Source of the DNA: Flavobacteriaceae bacterium UBA2765
GTDB lineage: Bacteria; Bacteroidota; Bacteroidia; Flavobacteriales; Flavobacteriaceae
Assembly: GCA_002352665.1 (NCBI GenBank)
Contig: DEIV01000072.1
Span: 1-8,922, forward strand
DNA: 8,922 bases
Reading direction: 5' to 3'
The notes under the pieces were generated by a model. That model saw only the letters and a list, made by a program, of their open reading frames with translations. It searched no databases and was not told where the DNA came from. This document shows, one piece after another, positions 6,318 to 8,922 of this stretch; position 1 is the stretch's first letter, and each line of letters opens with the position of its first letter. The position numbers and the translations under genes were made by a program.

Positions 6318-7439
6318 ATGAAGATAATAGGATACATTATTCAAAAAGAGTTCAAGCAAATTTTTAGAAATAAGGTAATGCTGCCGCTTATTTTTATAAT
6401 GCCTTTAATTCAGCTTATCATTCTTTCTAATGCCGCAACATTTGAGGTGAAAAATATAAAATTCTCTTATATAGATCAAGATAAAACTTCATTTTCTAGA
6501 GCCCTAATTGATAAATTTGAAGCTTCAACTTATTTTAACGTTATTACAGATTTTTCTTCGAGTAAAATAGCCAATTCAGCTATGCTAAAAGGAGAGGTTG
6601 ATGTGATTTTAGAAATTCCTCAGTATTTTGAACGCGACCTTTTAAAGGACAAAAAAACAGACCTTTCAGTAATAATAAATGCCATTGATGGTGCCGCCGC
6701 AGGTGTTGAAAATGTGTATATCATCCAGATTGTACAAAGCTTTAATAAAAATGCACAAACTAATTTGATGCAGCCTTCTGACTTGAAGAATATGCCAAAA
6801 AGCATCTTAAGTATACCTTCTTTTTGGTATAATAAAACACTGAATTATAAGACATTTATGGTTCCAGGCATATTGGTTCTATTGGTAACTATGATAACCC
6901 TATTCCTATCAGGAATGAATATAGTACGTGAAAAAGAAATTGGCACCTTGGAGCAAATGAATGTAACTCCTATAAAAAAACACCAGTTTATTATCGGTAA
7001 ATTATTTCCGTTCTGGGTATTGGGTATGTTATTATTAACTGTTGGGTTAATTATTGCAAGGGTGTTATTTAATGTACCAATGGTTGGAAGTCCTGTTTTA
7101 ATGTATGTATACACTTCCATTTATATTTTAGTGATTTTAGGTATGGGTCTCTTTATTTCCAATTTTACCGACACCCAACAACAAGCAATGTTTATTGCCT
7201 GGTTCTTTGTAGTGATATTTATTTTGATGAGTGGTTTATTTACGCCGATTGAAAGTATGCCACAATGGGCACAGCATTTAACAGTATTTAATCCCATAAA
7301 ATTTTATGTAGAAGTAATGCGAATGGTGATGTTAAAAGGATCTAGTTTTACTGATATCTTACCTCAATTCGGGAAAACCTTTTTATATGCAATTGTTATG
7401 AATGGATTGGCTGTTTGGAGTTATAAAAAAACATCTTAA
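6318..7439 (+). CDS. ABC-2 type permease, YbhR-like
   Basis: This 373-residue membrane subunit is paralogous to the preceding permease. It has the same opening (QKEFKQIFRNK, 9-19), a first membrane helix at about 20-40, an extracytoplasmic domain to about 178, and then five membrane segments (about 180-200, 228-250, 260-282, 288-306 and 352-368). The cytoplasmic motif is EKEIGTLEQMNVTPIKKHQ (205-223), and SGLFTPIESMP (305-315) matches the conserved loop of the partner. The two permeases differ enough to suggest an obligate heterodimer, as expected for YbhS and YbhR. The ATG at 6318 is preceded by an A-rich leader without a Shine-Dalgarno sequence, as is common in Bacteroidota. Unlike the other core exporter genes it is separated from its neighbour by a 117-base spacer carrying an inverted repeat. 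It is the last gene of the exporter block. Confidence 0.92.
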   Translation: MKIIGYIIQKEFKQIFRNKVMLPLIFIMPLIQLIILSNAATFEVKNIKFSYIDQDKTSFSRALIDKFEASTYFNVITDFSSSKIANSAMLKGEVDVILEIPQYFERDLLKDKKTDLSVIINAIDGAAAGVENVYIIQIVQSFNKNAQTNLMQPSDLKNMPKSILSIPSFWYNKTLNYKTFMVPGILVLLVTMITLFLSGMNIVREKEIGTLEQMNVTPIKKHQFIIGKLFPFWVLGMLLLTVGLIIARVLFNVPMVGSPVLMYVYTSIYILVILGMGLFISNFTDTQQQAMFIAWFFVVIFILMSGLFTPIESMPQWAQHLTVFNPIKFYVEVMRMVMLKGSSFTDILPQFGKTFLYAIVMNGLAVWSYKKTS

Positions 7440-7485
7440 TTTTTATCCCTTTTTTATTAATCAAATTTTATAGATCGTTCAGAAG

Positions 7486-7501
7486 TAGTTTTGTAGTTTT
7501 G
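7486..7501 (+). promoter_or_regulatory. tandem TAGTTTTG elements, candidate Bacteroidota -7 promoter boxes for sufS
   Basis: TAGTTTTG occurs twice head to tail (7486-7493 and 7494-7501). Each copy fits the Bacteroidota sigma-A -7 consensus TAnnTTTG. No good TTG-type -33 element is seen at the usual distance upstream of either copy. A transcript would begin around 7505-7512, leaving a leader of about 40 bases before the sufS ATG. Confidence 0.5.
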
Positions 7502-7515
7502 TATTTAGTACCGAT

Positions 7516-7535
7516 AATCCCGAGTATTTGGGGTA
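7516..7535 (+). promoter_or_regulatory. imperfect palindrome in the sufS leader, candidate operator
   Basis: AATCCCGA (7516-7523) and TTGGGGTA (7528-7535) flank GTAT and are inverted repeats with five of eight positions matching; the mismatches are C/T, G/A and A/T. It lies just downstream of the predicted transcription start, where a repressor would block elongation. Rrf2/IscR-type regulators often control suf genes and bind dyads of about this size, so such a protein is a possible binder; this is inference. Confidence 0.3.
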
Positions 7536-7549
7536 GATTCTAAAAAAAC

Positions 7550-8764
7550 ATGCTTGATATTCACAAAATAAGAGAAGATTTTCCCATTCTAAAACGGGAA
7601 ATAAATGGCAAACCTTTAGTTTATTTTGACAATGCCGCCACCTCACAAACACCACAAGTTGTCATCGACTCCATTGTAGATTATTACAGTAATTACAATT
7701 CAAATATACATCGTGGAGTGCACACCTTGAGTCAGGAAGCTACAGATGCTTATGAACAAGCTCGTAAAAAGATTCAAGTACATTTTAACGCTAAAAAAGA
7801 ACATGAAATAATTTTTACATCGGGTACAACTCATAGTATAAATATGGTGGCTACCGGATTTACCTCTTTTATCAATAAAGGTGATGAAGTCATCGTATCT
7901 GCTCTTGAACACCATTCTAATATTGTGCCTTGGCAAATGCTATGCGAGCGAACAGATGCTGTATTAAAAGTAATTCCAATTAATGAAGAAGGAGAATTAT
8001 TAATGGATAAATATGAAAATTTACTTTCTAATAAGACCAAATTGGTTTTTGTAAATCATATTTCTAATGCCTTAGGCACTATCAATCCTATCAAAAAAAT
8101 AATAGAATTAGCCCACAATGTGGGTGCTGCCGTTTTAATTGATGGTGCTCAAGCTACACCACATATTAAAACCGACTTTCAAGCTTTAGATGTCGATTTT
8201 TATGTAGCTTCTGCTCATAAAATGTGTGGCCCAACAGGAGTAGGTATCCTTTACGGTAAAGAGGAGTGGTTAAACAAACTCCCCCCCTATCAAGGTGGTG
8301 GCGAAATGATCAAAGAGGTTACTTTTGAGAAAACCACCTATGCAGATTTACCTCATAAATTTGAAGCAGGTACGCCAAATATTGCCGGTGTAATCGCCTT
8401 TGGTGTTGCTATTGATTATATGAACAGTATTGGTTTTGATAATATTGCAGCATATGAAAAAGAATTGTTAGCTTATGGAACCGAAAAATTGTTAGCCATT
8501 GATGGATTGAAAATCTATGGTACTTCACCGGAAAAAACTTCGGTTATTTCATTTAATATAGAAGGATTACATCCTTATGATATTGGCACCATTATAGATA
8601 AATTAGGTATAGCTGTACGTACAGGTCATCATTGTGCACAGCCAATTATGGACTTCTATAATATTCCCGGTACAGTTCGTGCATCATTTTCTTTTTATAA
8701 TACCAAAGAAGAAATTGATACATTAGTAGAGGCGGTGAAACGTGCAAAAAAAATGCTTTCTTAA
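7550..8764 (+). CDS. sufS: cysteine desulfurase SufS (group II)
   Basis: This 404-residue PLP enzyme of fold type I removes sulfur from L-cysteine, yielding alanine and an enzyme persulfide that feeds Fe-S cluster assembly in the cytoplasm. Visible landmarks by comparison with E. coli SufS are the N-terminal VYFDNAATSQTP (24-35), His121 of EHHSN (stacks on PLP), Asp198 and Gln201 (DGAQ, bind PLP), and Lys224 of SAHKMCGPTG (Schiff-base lysine). PPYQGGGEM lies at 245-253, the catalytic Cys362 is in RTGHHCAQP, and Arg377 in VRASF binds the substrate carboxylate. The short segment around Cys362 is typical of group II (SufS) enzymes rather than IscS/NifS. The length is normal and all key residues are present. 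Its start is an ATG after an A-run (CTAAAAAAAC) without a Shine-Dalgarno sequence. A probable lipoprotein gene follows after ten bases. sufB, sufC and sufD are not present upstream. Confidence 0.96.
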   Translation: MLDIHKIREDFPILKREINGKPLVYFDNAATSQTPQVVIDSIVDYYSNYNSNIHRGVHTLSQEATDAYEQARKKIQVHFNAKKEHEIIFTSGTTHSINMVATGFTSFINKGDEVIVSALEHHSNIVPWQMLCERTDAVLKVIPINEEGELLMDKYENLLSNKTKLVFVNHISNALGTINPIKKIIELAHNVGAAVLIDGAQATPHIKTDFQALDVDFYVASAHKMCGPTGVGILYGKEEWLNKLPPYQGGGEMIKEVTFEKTTYADLPHKFEAGTPNIAGVIAFGVAIDYMNSIGFDNIAAYEKELLAYGTEKLLAIDGLKIYGTSPEKTSVISFNIEGLHPYDIGTIIDKLGIAVRTGHHCAQPIMDFYNIPGTVRASFSFYNTKEEIDTLVEAVKRAKKMLS

Positions 8765-8774
8765 AAATAGTATT

Positions 8775-8922
8775 ATGAAAACAATCATTTCAATTTTAAT
8801 TTTACCCTTACTTCTGAGTTCTTGTAGCCAAAATAAAATTATTTATGTGGCTGATGCCTTGGCTAACGGTCAGGGGGTTTCACCTAAAAAATGTTTACAG
8901 ATAAAAGAAAATTTAGAGGATG
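8775..8922 (+). CDS. small lipoprotein, possibly DUF4377 family (3' end outside window)
   Basis: An ATG at 8775, ten bases after the sufS stop, opens a frame of 49 codons that continues past the window end. The product begins MKTIISILILPLLLSSC, a clear lipoprotein signal with lipobox LSSC and lipidated Cys17. The mature start KIIYVADALANGQGVSPKKC then LQIKEN resembles the first motif of DUF4377-type lipoproteins (YVA...GVGPxKCLxVKEN) as I recall them. Here the Cys that often precedes GVGP is missing (NGQGVSP). Such genes are found beside sufS in some flavobacterial suf operons; that statement is from memory. The function is unknown. Close spacing suggests co-transcription with sufS. Confidence 0.65.
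   Translation, partial: MKTIISILILPLLLSSCSQNKIIYVADALANGQGVSPKKCLQIKENLED

Noticed and set aside
7423..7446. Possible terminator after the exporter operon (ATAAAAA ... TTTTTAT, then CCC and a T run)
   Set aside because: The stem is only A-T pairs and includes the stop codon, so it would be too weak for a convincing rho-independent terminator.
6620..8040. Several minus-strand open frames of 60-90 codons under the second permease and sufS
   Set aside because: They have no family resemblance and are fully overlapped by conserved genes; I regard them as chance frames.
1..8922. CRISPR array, tRNA, rRNA, transposase or prophage genes
   Set aside because: No regularly spaced direct repeats, cloverleaf-like segments or mobile-element protein motifs were seen in any frame.

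Overview
The window is low-GC DNA (roughly 30% by eye) with every gene on the + strand. It looks like a chromosomal segment of a Flavobacteriia/Bacteroidota bacterium. The reasons are A-rich leaders with few Shine-Dalgarno sequences, promoter elements of the TAnnTTTG type, many short lipoprotein signal peptides, and protein sequences that read like flavobacterial homologues. The species cannot be named from the sequence alone.

Positions 1-7439 hold a compact drug/ion exporter operon. In order it contains the tail of a TetR-family regulator (1-255), a TolC-like outer-membrane channel (257-1516), a lipid-anchored HlyD/YbhG-like periplasmic adaptor (1520-2413), a His/Cys-containing lipoprotein of unknown function (2530-3006), a four-helix membrane protein of unknown function (3008-3385), two ABC ATPases (3392-4294 and 4369-5097) and two ABC-2 permeases (5094-6200 and 6318-7439). 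The order TetR - adaptor - ATPase - permease - permease matches the Escherichia coli cecR-ybhG-ybhF-ybhS-ybhR operon. Here the double ATPase YbhF is split into two genes, a dedicated TolC is included, and two uncharacterised envelope proteins are inserted between adaptor and ATPases. The expected machine is a tripartite pump spanning both membranes: a heterodimeric ATPase drives a heterodimeric permease, and the adaptor links it to the TolC channel. The two ATPases have complementary motif losses, so one ATP site should be degenerate and the other canonical.

Positions 7440-7549 are a promoter-bearing spacer. It contains two tandem TAGTTTTG elements followed by an imperfect palindrome. Positions 7550-8764 encode the cysteine desulfurase SufS, and 8775-8922 is the start of a small lipoprotein, probably DUF4377-like, that runs off the window. 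This second block is the iron-sulfur cluster assembly (suf) locus, but sufB, sufC and sufD are not seen before sufS.

The intergenic spaces inside the exporter operon hold two foldable elements: a GC-richer hairpin at about 4301-4356 and a long purine/pyrimidine inverted repeat at about 6213-6301. No rRNA, tRNA, CRISPR, transposase or convincing rho-independent terminator was seen. No gene-free stretch exceeds 120 bases.
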